A stretch of 64,000 nt of DNA from Whitmania pigra (taxonomy: Eukaryota > Annelida > Clitellata > Hirudinida > Haemopidae). The stretch covers positions 695,501 through 759,500 of the forward strand of contig JAJTWR010000254.1 in assembly GCA_021613335.1 (NCBI GenBank). Reading direction: 5' to 3'. Both the position numbers and the translations under genes were made by a program. The notes beneath the pieces are model-generated. The model was given only the letters and a program-made list of their open reading frames with translations. It did no database searches and was not told the DNA's origin. Numbering within the stretch: position 1 is the first letter of the stretch; every line of letters starts with the position of its first letter. Below are positions 1 to 16,187 of the stretch, one piece after another.

Positions 1-1627
1 GAGCTATCTAATTTAATCGTATAATTTGAAGGCGAGATTATTCAAACAATTGTTCTCCAATGAGTAGCGCTCAATTCTATGTCTCATTCACTCATCGATT
101 CTTGTTATTTCCCCCCGTCGTTCTGCGTTGGCCAATAACATTCGAGAACTGACCCATGGGCGGAGTCAAACGAATGTAGGACTTTTTCTATGGCGGACGA
201 GCACAGACATCTCTCACTCGTGCGCATTTAAACATCGACGTTTTATTTTTGTATCCCAATTCATTAGACGACGTTCTGGTGCATTCCATTGAAGTTTCTT
301 CTGCTCGAGATTTCGGAAGCAAACTTTGCTTTCCTTCAGTCATTTCAATCACAGAAACGTGCGAGAATTATAAGTTGTTATTTTTTCAACTCTAATTTAT
401 TTGTCACGTTTTTTTTTAATCAAACAGGCGACGACTGTGACACGTTGATTAAGTTTTAAATGTGTTGCGTTGATATTTCATTAATTGAGTTGCAGCAGAA
501 ATCTTTCGGAATTATTTCCGGGTGCCGAGATATAGAATGCTATTTCTTAATTTGTCATTTTTCTTGTTAACCCTTCTTTTACATTGTCGCAAAAATTTGA
601 TTATTAACTGATTAACTTAATAACGACTTGGAGACATTATTTATTTGCACACAAACATGAATGTAATGAAATGTAATTAAATCGGAACAATAATTCGAAT
701 TTCAATCATTATTCCATAAAATTTAAAATCAAATTGATAGGATGAGTTGTGAGCTTTGCAGTGACAGTTTCATTTGTGCAGAGACATCTTGCGTTTAAAT
801 TTATGACTATTGGAGTTGCTTCATAACCGGAGTACGATGAAATTCCATTAATTAAGTCCAAATCACCTTAGTTAAGCAACGGGCTCTAATCAGATAAATA
901 AATAAATAAAACTCGATTACTTACTAAGATATTTAAACTCGCCACATCTATATTCCAGCTAGCTTTTAAATATTTTCGGTTATATTTGATTTCATTTTAG
1001 TAGCTTATCCGGAACTTCAACTTTAATATATACCATTACATTTTTAAATGTTAAACTTAAGAAAAAAAACTATATAAATGTATTTAATCATGTGTTATCT
1101 AGGATCTTTATCCCTTTTCCTTATTTAATCCTTAACTTTTTAATCATTCATGGCTTTGAAAATCATAAACTTACGAATAAAATTAATTCAAGTTTAAACA
1201 AAAAAATTTTATTTTATAAACGGAATTAAAATATATTTACCTGTAACAGGCATGAAAGCATAAAAACTTTTTATAATCATGCTAAATAAATTTTGTTTTA
1301 AATTTAAAACAGTTACAAAAATTTAAATATTATTTAAATTATAAATATTAAATGTTATTTTGAAAGATCAACGCTCAAGGTTGATATTTTTATTCGGCAA
1401 TCGTTCTCGTGTGTGCTTATCGGGTCGGTGTTTAGGATTAAAATTTTGTGCTTGTACTTCATTCTCCAAGCCTTTTCGAGTTATTCGGTGACACATGTAT
1501 TATATAGCTCTTTAGCAATAGCTATGAAGTGATTATAATTTGCATATTGTTCTGTGACTTTTACATGGAAAAATGTTTATAATACAATTTTTTGTTGCAT
1601 TATGTATTCAATCGTTTAGATGCAGAG
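1..1627. other. Upstream region of PRELID1, no gene seen
   Basis: No open reading frame of note. Bases 1-450 are less AT-rich than the rest and could hold the PRELID1 promoter or 5' UTR, but I see no clear core promoter. Most of 900-1600 is AT-rich. A LINE 3' tail lies at 856-912 and is listed separately. Confidence 0.5.
856..912 (+). repeat. 3' tail fragment of the RNase H-type LINE
   Basis: The segment beginning with AAGTCCAAATCACC and ending in a (TAAA)n tail is nearly the same as the 3' end of the LINE at 22012-27152, which has AAGTCCAAATCATC, a GCAACGGACT block and an AATAAATAAATAA tail. It is a severely 5'-truncated copy of that family. I could not identify a target-site duplication. 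Confidence 0.75.
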
Positions 1628-2996
1628 ATGAAGTATTATTCAGCTTTGACGGTGTTTAAATACACATGGGACCAGGTGGCAGTTGGTTTCTGGTCTAGAT
1701 ATCCGAATCCTCAGAGGTTATTTCTTTTGTTTTTATAATGTTAATATTTGACTTGTTGTTGCTTCAGTTGACTCACAAATTTATAATAAGGTTGTAAGGA
1801 AAAATTAGTTACTAACTGGTCAAATGTGGTTTTGGTATTGAATAGTGCTTCTATATGATCAAATGAATGCACAGCTTGAGCTATCTACAGGGTGTGTTTG
1901 AGGCAACCCTGTTTTCAAGCATTTTAGCCCAAATCTTTTGAGTTGAGCCAAAGTGGTCAGCCAATGTCAGCTGAGAATTTTAGTAATTGAGTGTATAATT
2001 TGTAATCTTTCTAACAAAGTTCATGGCAATTAATTGAAATTAAAGTGTTCCACAATTATGCACCAGATCCCAAAATCCAACAAAACACTTAACAGTGACA
2101 ATCATTCCTATTCAGCAATTATTCAATACAAAGGATTGTTACATAATAGATATCAACAACTTTATTGGATGAACACTATTTACAGTTAATACTGCCATTA
2201 GTGGACTGAATATTTAGCAAATAAATTTGACCATAAACCCACCATAAGTTAAGTCTCATAATTTACTACAATATTTAATTGGGGCACTAAGCTAAAGTCA
2301 AGGGTTGTTATTGAAGGCTTACCTCTTATTGTATGTCAATTACCTCACATTATTTTGTTTGAATTTTTTGTGGGAAGTTTTTATTATTGCACCATTTATT
2401 CATTTGATTTTTATCACTTTAAAGCACCCACGTGTTGTCCGAAGATGTCATTCATCAGTCAGTTTCAAATGGCAAACTCTTCACCAAGAAGTTACTAACT
2501 AAAACGAATAGCATTCCAAAGTGGGGCGAGAGGATTATCAGTGGTCCGAAATACGTTTACGTCATTGAAGAATCAGTTGTGGATCCTAATTTGAAGACAT
2601 TGACCACCTACACAAGAAATATTGGATATACATCGCTATTGGTGAGTAATTTGAGCCTTTTTGTTTTACTTGGATATTAAGTTGTGCTTGTGTGTGCAGA
2701 CCGTAGAAGAAAAATGCATTTACAAGCTACATGAGGAGAATGGCGATTGGACAGAGTGTCAAAGACAAGCCTTCATCAACAGCAACATAAGGGGCATCTC
2801 GTATGCTCTTCAAACGTTCGGTATGGAAAGGTTCAAAATGAACGTCAACAAATCGGTCAAAGGGTTTAATCATGTGCTTAATATGCTTTATCCCGTTCCT
2901 CACTCGACACAAGTATCTTCTAATAAGCAGAAACTAAAAGACACTGCTGAAGCAGCAAAAAAACTTGCTTCAACAGTTGTTGCTGCAACAAATTAA
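1628..2996 (+). CDS. PRELID1: PRELI domain protein (PRELID1-like), mitochondrial phospholipid transfer
   Basis: Three coding exons, 1628-1716, 2425-2641 and 2700-2996, join in frame with GT-AG introns to give about 200 aa. The protein starts MKYYSALTVFKYTWDQV, has the family's FWSRYPNP block, then LLTKTNSIPKW and a C-terminal Ala/Lys helix (AEAAKKLAST). This matches PRELID1 over its whole length; human PRELID1 is about 219 aa. In the known family, PRELID1 pairs with TRIAP1/Mdm35 in the mitochondrial intermembrane space and carries phosphatidic acid to the inner membrane for cardiolipin synthesis. The start is the only ATG in frame with the conserved N-terminus. The related slowmo/PRELID3 branch is a less likely alternative, because the HVLSEDVIHQ and TKTNSIPKW blocks fit PRELID1 better. 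An ATTAAA near 3185 could be the poly(A) signal. Confidence 0.93.
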
Positions 2997-3849
2997 TATA
3001 ATGTATTAATAGGTCAATATAGATGTTGTTATTGTTTATAATATATCGTGCCCTGATTGAATGTGCAAGGAAATGGCTTCCTTTCTTTTGCAAACAACCG
3101 AACTTTTTTGAGAGTCATTATTAACTGATTTTTGTTTCAATATCCATAGGTTAATGAGAGTCTGTCACAGGACTTGCAATTTTAAATTAAAGATTAGATT
3201 AAAGATGAGTAATGAAATTGCATCACTAAGGTTTTTTTATTGAGTGGAACAGTATAAAATAGATTTGTGGGTAATCCCACTTAAAAATCCCATTAAAACA
3301 AAATTTTTTGGAGTATAAAGCATAGTTAGTATATTTGGTGCCTAGATGCCTCATATTAAAGGTGCATGGCCGCTAAAAAGTGTGCGTCGCTTTGTTTTTT
3401 GTATGGGATTATATTGGGATGTTAATTGCTGCTTCAAACTGACTTTGACTGCGGATGTTATAATCACAGCGTGAGGGAAAAAGCGCTGGTTTTCATAACT
3501 GAAATATTGGAGCAAAATAATAAAAGGTCATTTGGAAATATAAGAAAATAATAAGTAAATCTATTAGTTTGAGTGTGTGGATCTGCCCTCTTTACAGCTT
3601 ATGTGGTTTGTGACAATTTCTTCTACACGTGACGAGCACATTGACGGACATTGATATTATCTATCAGTTGGTCAAATATGTTTTCATCACAATCAAATTT
3701 GCAAATTTTGGGGGAAGCTGTCAACAGAGTTTGGTTGGTTCTTCACAAGCTAAATTAGTTTGAGTGACTAAAACATCAAGGAAACGAAAGCTCACTGACA
3801 TGCAGCATGTTGTGAAGGTTAACATGTAATTACTTTCAAATTTATCCTT
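2997..3849. other. Intergenic, PRELID1 3' UTR and unassigned DNA
   Basis: The first 200 bp or so probably form the PRELID1 3' UTR. The rest may include the decayed downstream part of the Penelope-like element, which reads on the other strand. I found no recognisable GIY-YIG endonuclease and no other gene. Confidence 0.4.
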
Positions 3850-4830
3850 TACTTCAAAGGTAAATCAATCTCTGTAAATGTCCCATGTAAAAGTCAGAAA
3901 AGATCGGTCCAAGGGAGAACCCAATGCCCCACTACCAATCTGTAGATATAAATGATCGTTAGGATGTCTAAACGGTGTCTCTTTAGTGCAAAGGCGGAGG
4001 AATTCGACTAGGGGTAGTGTCTGATTATGTAAAACACACTATTATTATATCATAGTTGCTTCAAGAGGAACATTGCTGTACAAACTAGTAACGTCAAGAA
4101 CATAACGATGCCCTTTGGTAAAGTTGACAAACTCGAATGAAGATTTAACGGTTTACTGATTTGGACAATATGGCGACAACTGATGTCAAAAATTTAGAAT
4201 ATAAGTTAAATAAGTTAAAGATAGGCAAAGAAATCTGGGATATTATTGGTCTAATAGGATAACCTGGTTTATGATATTTGTATGAATATTTATATGAATG
4301 TATATTTTACATTACCATAAATGCATCCGGGTGAATAATCTCCTATTATTGAATGCACTTTGCTGCATTTATCTTCAGTTTTGATATCAGCAATGAGTTT
4401 ATTATCTCTCTTTTTTATTTCACTTATGAGATCCTTTGACATTTTTCTAAATTTAGTAGGATCAGAAAAAATTTCATCCAGTTTGTTCACTGGTAATCCA
4501 CTGTATTGAGAATGACATATGAGTTTGACTCGTCAGATTTTCTAATTACTATGTTGGTAGTGTTTTTCAAAGAAGAAACGTTGACCAGTTCTATTATCAT
4601 CTTTTGTCGGGGACATTTATGTTTAAAACCCTCAGCTTTCAAAAATGTGTTCAGATGATTGGAAACGTTCATTTACTTTTATTTTGCGAGTAACTCAAAA
4701 TTTAATATTTCTAATTCAACCTGCCTTTTTATCCGACCATATCTTTCCGGAATATGGCAACCATACCCAAGATTTAGGAACTTTTCTTCGTTTTCGGTTA
4801 GGATTAGGTAATCTGAGAGATTCATGAAAC
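3850..4830 (-). mobile_element. Degenerate Penelope-like element, reverse transcriptase part
   Basis: Read on the minus strand, disabled frames carry reverse transcriptase blocks in the right order. First comes IVIRKSDESNSYVILNTVDY (near 4500-4555). Next come NKLDEIFSDPTKFRKMSK and YSPGCIYGNVK (near 4300-4490). YVLDVTSLYSNVPLEATMI follows (near 4060-4115), then QIGSGALGSPL (near 3890-3940) and FYMGHLQRLIYL in a shifted frame (near 3850-3880). The D..SL.SN.PLE and GALGSPL blocks are typical of Penelope-like reverse transcriptases. Several stops and frameshifts interrupt the frame, so this is a dead copy. A small frame at 5218-5418 on the same strand may belong to its upstream part, but I cannot support it. 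Confidence 0.75.
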
Positions 4831-4879
4831 TATTGACATATTATTATATCATAGTTGCTAACAAAAACTTAGCCTCAAA

Positions 4880-5060
4880 CAATTCCAAATTCAGCGGCCC
4901 CCTGACTTTAGACGCAAACAAAAGGTCATCTCTTCATATTTTAAGGTGGGTTTGTTCTCCCTGAATTTTGGTTAGAAGCATAAAAAAGGTCGTCCCCTGA
5001 AATTGTGCGAGGGTTGAGGATTTTTCCCCTTTGGAAAAAACTGAAACGACGTCCATGATA
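4880..5060 (-). repeat. Dispersed repeat shared with 21700-21845
   Basis: The reverse complement contains GATGACCTTTTGTTTGCGTC followed by TAAAGTC. The plus strand near 21778-21810 contains GATGACCTTTTTTGCGTCTA and then AAAGTCGG. Both are preceded by a run of A's and a GGGG motif. This looks like two diverged copies of one short interspersed repeat of unknown type. Confidence 0.5.
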
Positions 5061-5948
5061 ATAGATATCTCTGTCGATGTAATAATCATGTAGTCGTTTG
5101 TTTACCATCCGGAAATTCTTTAAACTATTTTATTGGATGGATAAAAGAAATTTGTAAAAAATCTTTCGAAATCCGAGATATTAAGAAAAGAATGCATGGC
5201 TGCATGCATCAAGATCTTCAAATGTAGTCCCTTTTCAAGGAGATGTACTGGCTGAATACAATCCACAGTAACTTGTTATCTGAAATCGGTTTTGTATCAG
5301 AAGTTTCGAGTAAATGTAAATTAATTACTTTTAAAAATTTATGAGTACTCTTAAGTATTTTTAGATCTGTCAAAAGATTGTTGTTTTGTAGAAATTTAGG
5401 AAGATATGCAATTAACAAATAAGAAGTAAAAACTGCTAAACAATGACATCGAAAAATGTGTTATACTTCTGTGACTTTTTGGCCCTTGACTGCGACTTTT
5501 AAAACCGGATATGGGTAAAATCGTAACATGATCAATCAACGATCTATATCAAACTTAATGTACATCTATATTGAACAAGTAGTTCACTCAAGCTTCTCCA
5601 AGAACCTGAATTATATAACTACTATTTCATAATATGACTGTACTTTGAATCTCCAAAAATTCCACATGAAAATGACATTTATTATCTTTTGATTTAGCCC
5701 CACTTCCCCTTTCCTTGGAACTCCTCATATATCAGACTTAATCTGAAATGTATCTGCAATTTGAATAAATTGGTAAGTTGGATGTAGCTTATTAATTCCT
5801 TTTCAGACCTCATAAGTCGCTGAGAATGGAATGAACATGTGTTTATAATATAAACAAAGGAGATTTGCTACTTTTGTTTTCCTCCGTATTGGATACGGCT
5901 TCAATATCTGTGACGTAAGATGGAGTCTTTGTTTTGTAAACATTTAAG
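5061..5948. other. Intergenic, nothing identified
   Basis: AT-rich. Only a 66-codon minus-strand frame (5218-5418) of unknown meaning. No RNA gene or clear repeat seen. Confidence 0.4.
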
Positions 5949-6916
5949 ATGTACGCCCATTTTGGCTTGTCAGTGCTTTTTATAAGTTTGGACTACATTT
6001 CGAGCTTTATACTTCCAACGCCGAATGTTTTAGAAGGACCAAAATGGTTATCTGTAACTGGAATCATTGGGACGATATTTTTTCTGGGGAGTTTGACCGT
6101 CTTTTTATGGGAATATGCTCTCAAGGACATAACAAATGAGGAAGTAAATTTGTAAATTGTATGAAAACATTCAGGTTGTTCGTTAGCTATCTGATAATTG
6201 CCACGTACAATCGAGCAAACGTTGGCATTTTCCTTTCATGTTAGCTTGAGATGACATCATTTCACAAATGGTTCATTTTGTCTCTTCAAACTTACTGCTG
6301 CTTGCGGTTGAAATGGTTTAAATCTTTCTTTTAGTTGCTGTTAAAATGTCTCTTATTTGCGTTTGCGAATCACTTTCAATTGCGGAAGATTTTCACGTAA
6401 GTTATTATATAAAAAGAACATTTGGGGTAAAGAGCCATTTTTCTGGTCCAGTCGGATATCGTATTATCTTGAAAACTCTTTTCTTCCGTGAGAGCTTTCT
6501 TAAGTTCACAGTGGTATTTTGAAGTTCCATTGGAAAATATGCCACTCTAATTATACTCGGATTCATTATTATTATTATAAGATATGGTTCTGTTCCTGAA
6601 TTTGGATTTTATATTTAAAAAGTTATTTCGTTTTACAATCTGATAATTTTGAACTTGTTTTTTGACAAAGTGGACTCTAGCCTCAAGAGTGATTTTCTAC
6701 TCGATGATGCCATGGTTTGCTCTGCGCTTGATTTGGTTTCCCATAATCAGACTGTTTACATCCTACTTTGTCAACCAAAAATTGGCCAGCACTTGCCGAA
6801 CTTTGGAATGGCTTAATACAGGGCTCTTCATCATTGGTTCTATTGCCCTGTTGGCTGTTGCTTATCAATTCCTTCACAGAAAATTTTCGAACGGGTATTC
6901 GTCAAATGATTTTTGA
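5949..6916 (+). CDS. Putative small multipass membrane protein, exon structure unresolved
   Basis: Two hydrophobic coding-like blocks lie on this strand. The first, 5949-6143, starts MYAHFGLSVLFISLDYIS and has two likely membrane helices, including GIIGTIFFLGSLTVFLWEYA. It ends at a good GT donor (GAA|GTAAAT), phase 0. The second starts near 6672, after an AAAG acceptor, and ends at 6916. It has three likely helices, including SRVIFYSMMPWFALRLIWF and GLFIIGSIALLAVAYQFLH. The spacing of the second block, with an LRK.F...L stretch possibly encoded in a middle exon near 6335-6398, resembles the C-terminal half of TLC-domain (TLCD) membrane proteins. I could not join all exons in phase, so the family is a guess. 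A pseudogene is possible. Confidence 0.4.
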
Positions 6917-8342
6917 TTGCTTTTCCTTGTTTAAAATTTATTTAAACTAATTTTTTTTCGCTTATGGTTGTTTAACAAAACGTTTATCTCATAATTCTTA
7001 TAATAAGGTGCATTGAAAATGAAGGGGACGAAACAAACAACCACAGACAGCCTATAATTCCTAAATGTCCACGCCTTGTTTGTTGATTAACAGAACCATT
7101 TTGAAAACATCCACGAAAGAAAATCATAACTCAGTTTTTCAGACACAAAATAAAATTTTTATTTCTATTTACTTCATTGCGCAAGGTTCACTAGATCTCT
7201 ACCAGGAATTTAAATTCGATTCAGAGAAAACCAAACATGTAAGAGAACAAGTGAACGTTTCGACAATTTTTCATTTAACATAAGGTTAAGATAAATTGTT
7301 CGTGCAAAAATGAATAGAAAAATAAAAATAAAATAAACTTATCAAATCATATGATAAAATATTCGTCATTAGACTTAAATAACCACAAAAAGTCAAGACT
7401 GGTTCCGTCCAGTGAATCATTTTGACTAAATTTTGCTAATTAAATAAAGCAAAGAAATGTTTGGTTTGTAAGCAAATGGTGAGTTTTTCCCATCCAAAAT
7501 AAGTCTCATTATTGACTAATGAGAACAAATTTTTGACTGGCACTGAACTGAATGTTAACTGAGTTTTGTTGGCCAAATGTGCGCTGTCGAGCCTGACCTA
7601 CGATCATTTTCCACCAAGAAGACTGCAATAAGACATCTGAACTATTATTATATACCAATTCAACACCTTCTTTGTAAGACATATCACTTGATTTATCAAG
7701 GATTCAGATCTGGAATACAAAGTTAAGAGACACAGAAAGGAATAAACTACAATCAAAGGTTTTTTTTTATTAAATATTATTACCTGAGTATTTTCTTCTG
7801 TCTTGTCTAAAAATATGAAAAAGGATGTCAGTTTTATATCAGACGATATATGTATATATGTATATTTGTAAAATATATTGCTTACATATGCTTATAAATA
7901 TGATTGAAGTATCTTTCGTACATGCGCCCCAGGAATGTTACGCTTCAGGACTAATACAACAACAAGCTCCCTTCGGTCTCGTGTTTATCATTAAAGTTAC
8001 ACAATATACGTTACAAGTTTGTCTGGTTTATCAGTTCAATAAAATGTTGAAAATGCACAAGTTGACTGCTAATTTTGTTTATAAGACTTAGCAGACCGAA
8101 TGTCATTTAAGTTTCTCCAAACTGAGGAGTATTTTGCCCAGATGGCCGACTCCGTCCTTCTGTTGGCCAGCCATCGACACAAATCAGACCAAATATCTGC
8201 CCTTTAAACTCAGGCGCGGCTGATTCGAACCTATGACAATCTTGGTATAACAATGCTTTCGACATTAATACACTATTACTATCAATAGTAGTAGGCTCAA
8301 GCTTAATCATTGAGAAATTTTCCTGAAGGTATCCTGGATTAT
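6917..8342. other. Intergenic, no recognised gene
   Basis: Short open frames at 7065-7283, 7825-8091 (+) and 8107-8310 (-) have no family resemblance that I recognise and no supporting splice context. A poly-T run lies near 7760. I see no RNA gene. Confidence 0.4.
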
Positions 8343-8559
8343 TACATAGATCATATGTTCATATGCATGATTAAAGCATAGCTCAGGAATACATTCGAAA
8401 AACGATGAGGCGGACATGGCCATGACCAATGCATTGCGAGTGTAGTCAGAGGTGGAGAGATGGCAACATTGAAGGCTTCCAAGCAATTTAATGTACCAAG
8501 AACAACACTGCAGAGATTTTTGAAGTCAGAGTCTGATAACAATAAGCAGTTGGATTCAC
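8343..8559 (+). pseudogene. Fragment resembling a pogo/CENP-B-type transposase helix-turn-helix
   Basis: One frame near 8454-8550 reads EMATLKASKQFNVPRTTLQR followed by FLKSES. The A.K.FNVPR.TLQR.LK pattern is that of the psq/CENP-B N-terminal helix-turn-helix of pogo/Tigger transposases and of domesticated host proteins. Nothing recognisable follows, so it is probably a transposon relic. Small size limits confidence. Confidence 0.4.
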
Positions 8560-8648
8560 CTGGTGCTAATTTTATGTTTTATTAACGTCCGTTGCATGTC
8601 TAAATGATTAGGACGGTGCACCCGCAGCGGGGTTTGCTGGTGCTAATT
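8560..8648 (-). mobile_element. Tiny retro-insertion between 12-bp target-site duplications
   Basis: CTGGTGCTAATT occurs at 8560-8571 and again exactly at 8637-8648. Between them are 65 bp that, read on the minus strand, end in an A-rich tail (GGACGTTAATAAAACATAA). The minus-strand 3' end of the LINE near 39205-39230 has the same GGACGTTAATAAAAT motif. This is the mark of target-primed reverse transcription by a LINE, giving an extremely 5'-truncated copy or a LINE-mobilised short element. Confidence 0.75.
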
Positions 8649-8663
8649 AAGTATTAGGTTATA

Positions 8664-8687
8664 TATATATATATATATATATATATT
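8664..8687. repeat. (AT)n microsatellite
   Basis: About 12 TA/AT dinucleotide repeats between a TAGGTTATAT flank and ATATTCC. Confidence 0.9.
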
Positions 8688-8689
8688 CC

Positions 8690-8870
8690 AACGTTGTCTG
8701 CAACGGTGATATTTTTCCCTAACATTAAGATTCTTCGAATTTTGGCAACATTACCAGTTTCAACTGCAACTGCCGTAAGATCATTCTCCTCATTAAAAAG
8801 AATAAAGTGATGTAATAAAAATTTAACGAGTGAAATAAGACTGAATAGACTTGCTGTTAGCATTCACAAA
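8690..8870 (+). pseudogene. hAT transposase C-terminal dimerisation fragment
   Basis: The plus strand reads FPNIKILRILATLPVSTATA, then VRSFSSLKRIK and a stop, then NLTSEIRLNRLAV. This is the hAT C-terminal motif (TLPVS.A.AERSFS.LK.IK...R..M...RL..LA). The stop after KRIK shows it is a relic. The end of the element may reach 8900. Confidence 0.75.
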
Positions 8871-8879
8871 AAAAAGACA

Positions 8880-9631
8880 TCTCGGTAGATCCTCAAGAAG
8901 TCTTGCCAAAGCATTGTAGCCTTGGTAGTATTATAGCTTGCAGCGACATTTAATAATTGGTAGCACACTTTACAAATTGACAAAATAAAACATTTGAATC
9001 TCCAAATTAAATTTCTAATTAAGGCACGATGAGTACTGACTCTGCTAGATGGCGTACTAGAATGAGTAATAAATTGTTTGAGGATTATTTTTTTAGGATG
9101 TTATGTTATGAAAGTCAACAAGCACTTGTTGCTAATTCGTAACATCTGTGTCCTTGATCAAGGAAAACACTTTCATTAAAATAAACGCTGTTACGGCAAT
9201 AGTTTTAACAGTTTATATTTAGCTACAGTTACGTTTGAGACATAATGGAATAAAAATAAAATAATATGCAATAAAACAGCATAAAGATGGTTGACGAATG
9301 ACCATTGCAAAAGCAGCTTCAGTAATTTTGATTTTAAAGTAACCTTGAGGTGCTGATACTTCTTAATTGAGTACATCTTTATAGGCTAAAACTTTTATCA
9401 AATACTTTAAATTTACTTAAGCAAATTTTTGAGTAAATTTACAAGTATTTTTGCTTAAATACTGAAGAGCAGTGCTTTTTACGAAACTGGTTATTAATAA
9501 TTTAAAACATTATTTAACATTGAAACAATCCTCCGATAGAGGGACACTCCTTTATTGACGAAGAGTAACACTATGATAACTAAACTCTCGAAAGGATGTT
9601 TATAAGAAATGAAATCTGAAAACTTTGTGAT
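8880..9631. other. Intergenic; PMCA 3' UTR lies at its right end
   Basis: No gene seen. On the minus strand, AATAAA (plus TTTATT, 9551-9556) lies about 76 bp past the PMCA stop and is a good poly(A) signal candidate. 9400-9470 has the TACTTAAG/AAGTA-type words also found in the element at 54857-55911. Confidence 0.5.
9551..9556 (-). terminator. Candidate poly(A) signal of the PMCA gene
   Basis: AATAAA on the minus strand, 76 bp after the TAA stop at 9632-9634. Only the hexamer supports it. Confidence 0.5.
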
Positions 9632-15707
<6,076 letters not shown>

Positions 15708-16187
15708 TACAACTTTCCCTCGCCAAAACTATTTGAGATGTTTAGATATTTTAAAACAGAAATAGCCTCTAGTCGCCACTGAAAATGGCACAAAAATCTC
15801 CAGCGGCAATTTCAAACTGTCATCAGCTATCATTCGATTGAATCCGCGTTGGCACGTGAGCCCTAATGCAGTTGCAACAAGTTGCACGACTACCCTGCTC
15901 CCGCTGCGTTGCTCCTCCGTGCAGCATCCGCTGTTAAAAGTGCTGAATCTGCTTCGCACGGGAAGTCCTGCTTGCGCTGTAGAAACTCCGATAAGTAGGA
16001 GCACATCTTGTTTTCAACACGTACTTCCACTCAAACGATGGCTTTAACCTCGCAGACTATGCTCGCTACAATTGGACTCCTGATAAGTTGAAACTTATTT
16101 TGGGGCCATGCAAAATTGATCTATTGCAAATAAAATAATCAATGCGATAAGATCATTAACATGATTGTTTGCAAGTGTTTATTCGAA
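15708..16187. other. Gap between RAD54 3' end and PMCA start
   Basis: Both neighbours read on the minus strand. This 480-bp stretch is richer in GC and CpG than its surroundings and should hold the PMCA promoter and 5' UTR and the RAD54 3' UTR. Open frames on both strands (15729-16047) look like by-products of base composition. I recognise no product. Confidence 0.5.

Noticed and set aside
7065..8310. Several 60 to 90-codon frames
   Set aside because: No similarity I recognise, no convincing splice sites. Chance frames are expected at this length.
15729..16047. Overlapping frames on both strands between PMCA and RAD54
   Set aside because: No known family. The region is CpG-rich promoter/UTR, which lowers stop frequency by chance.
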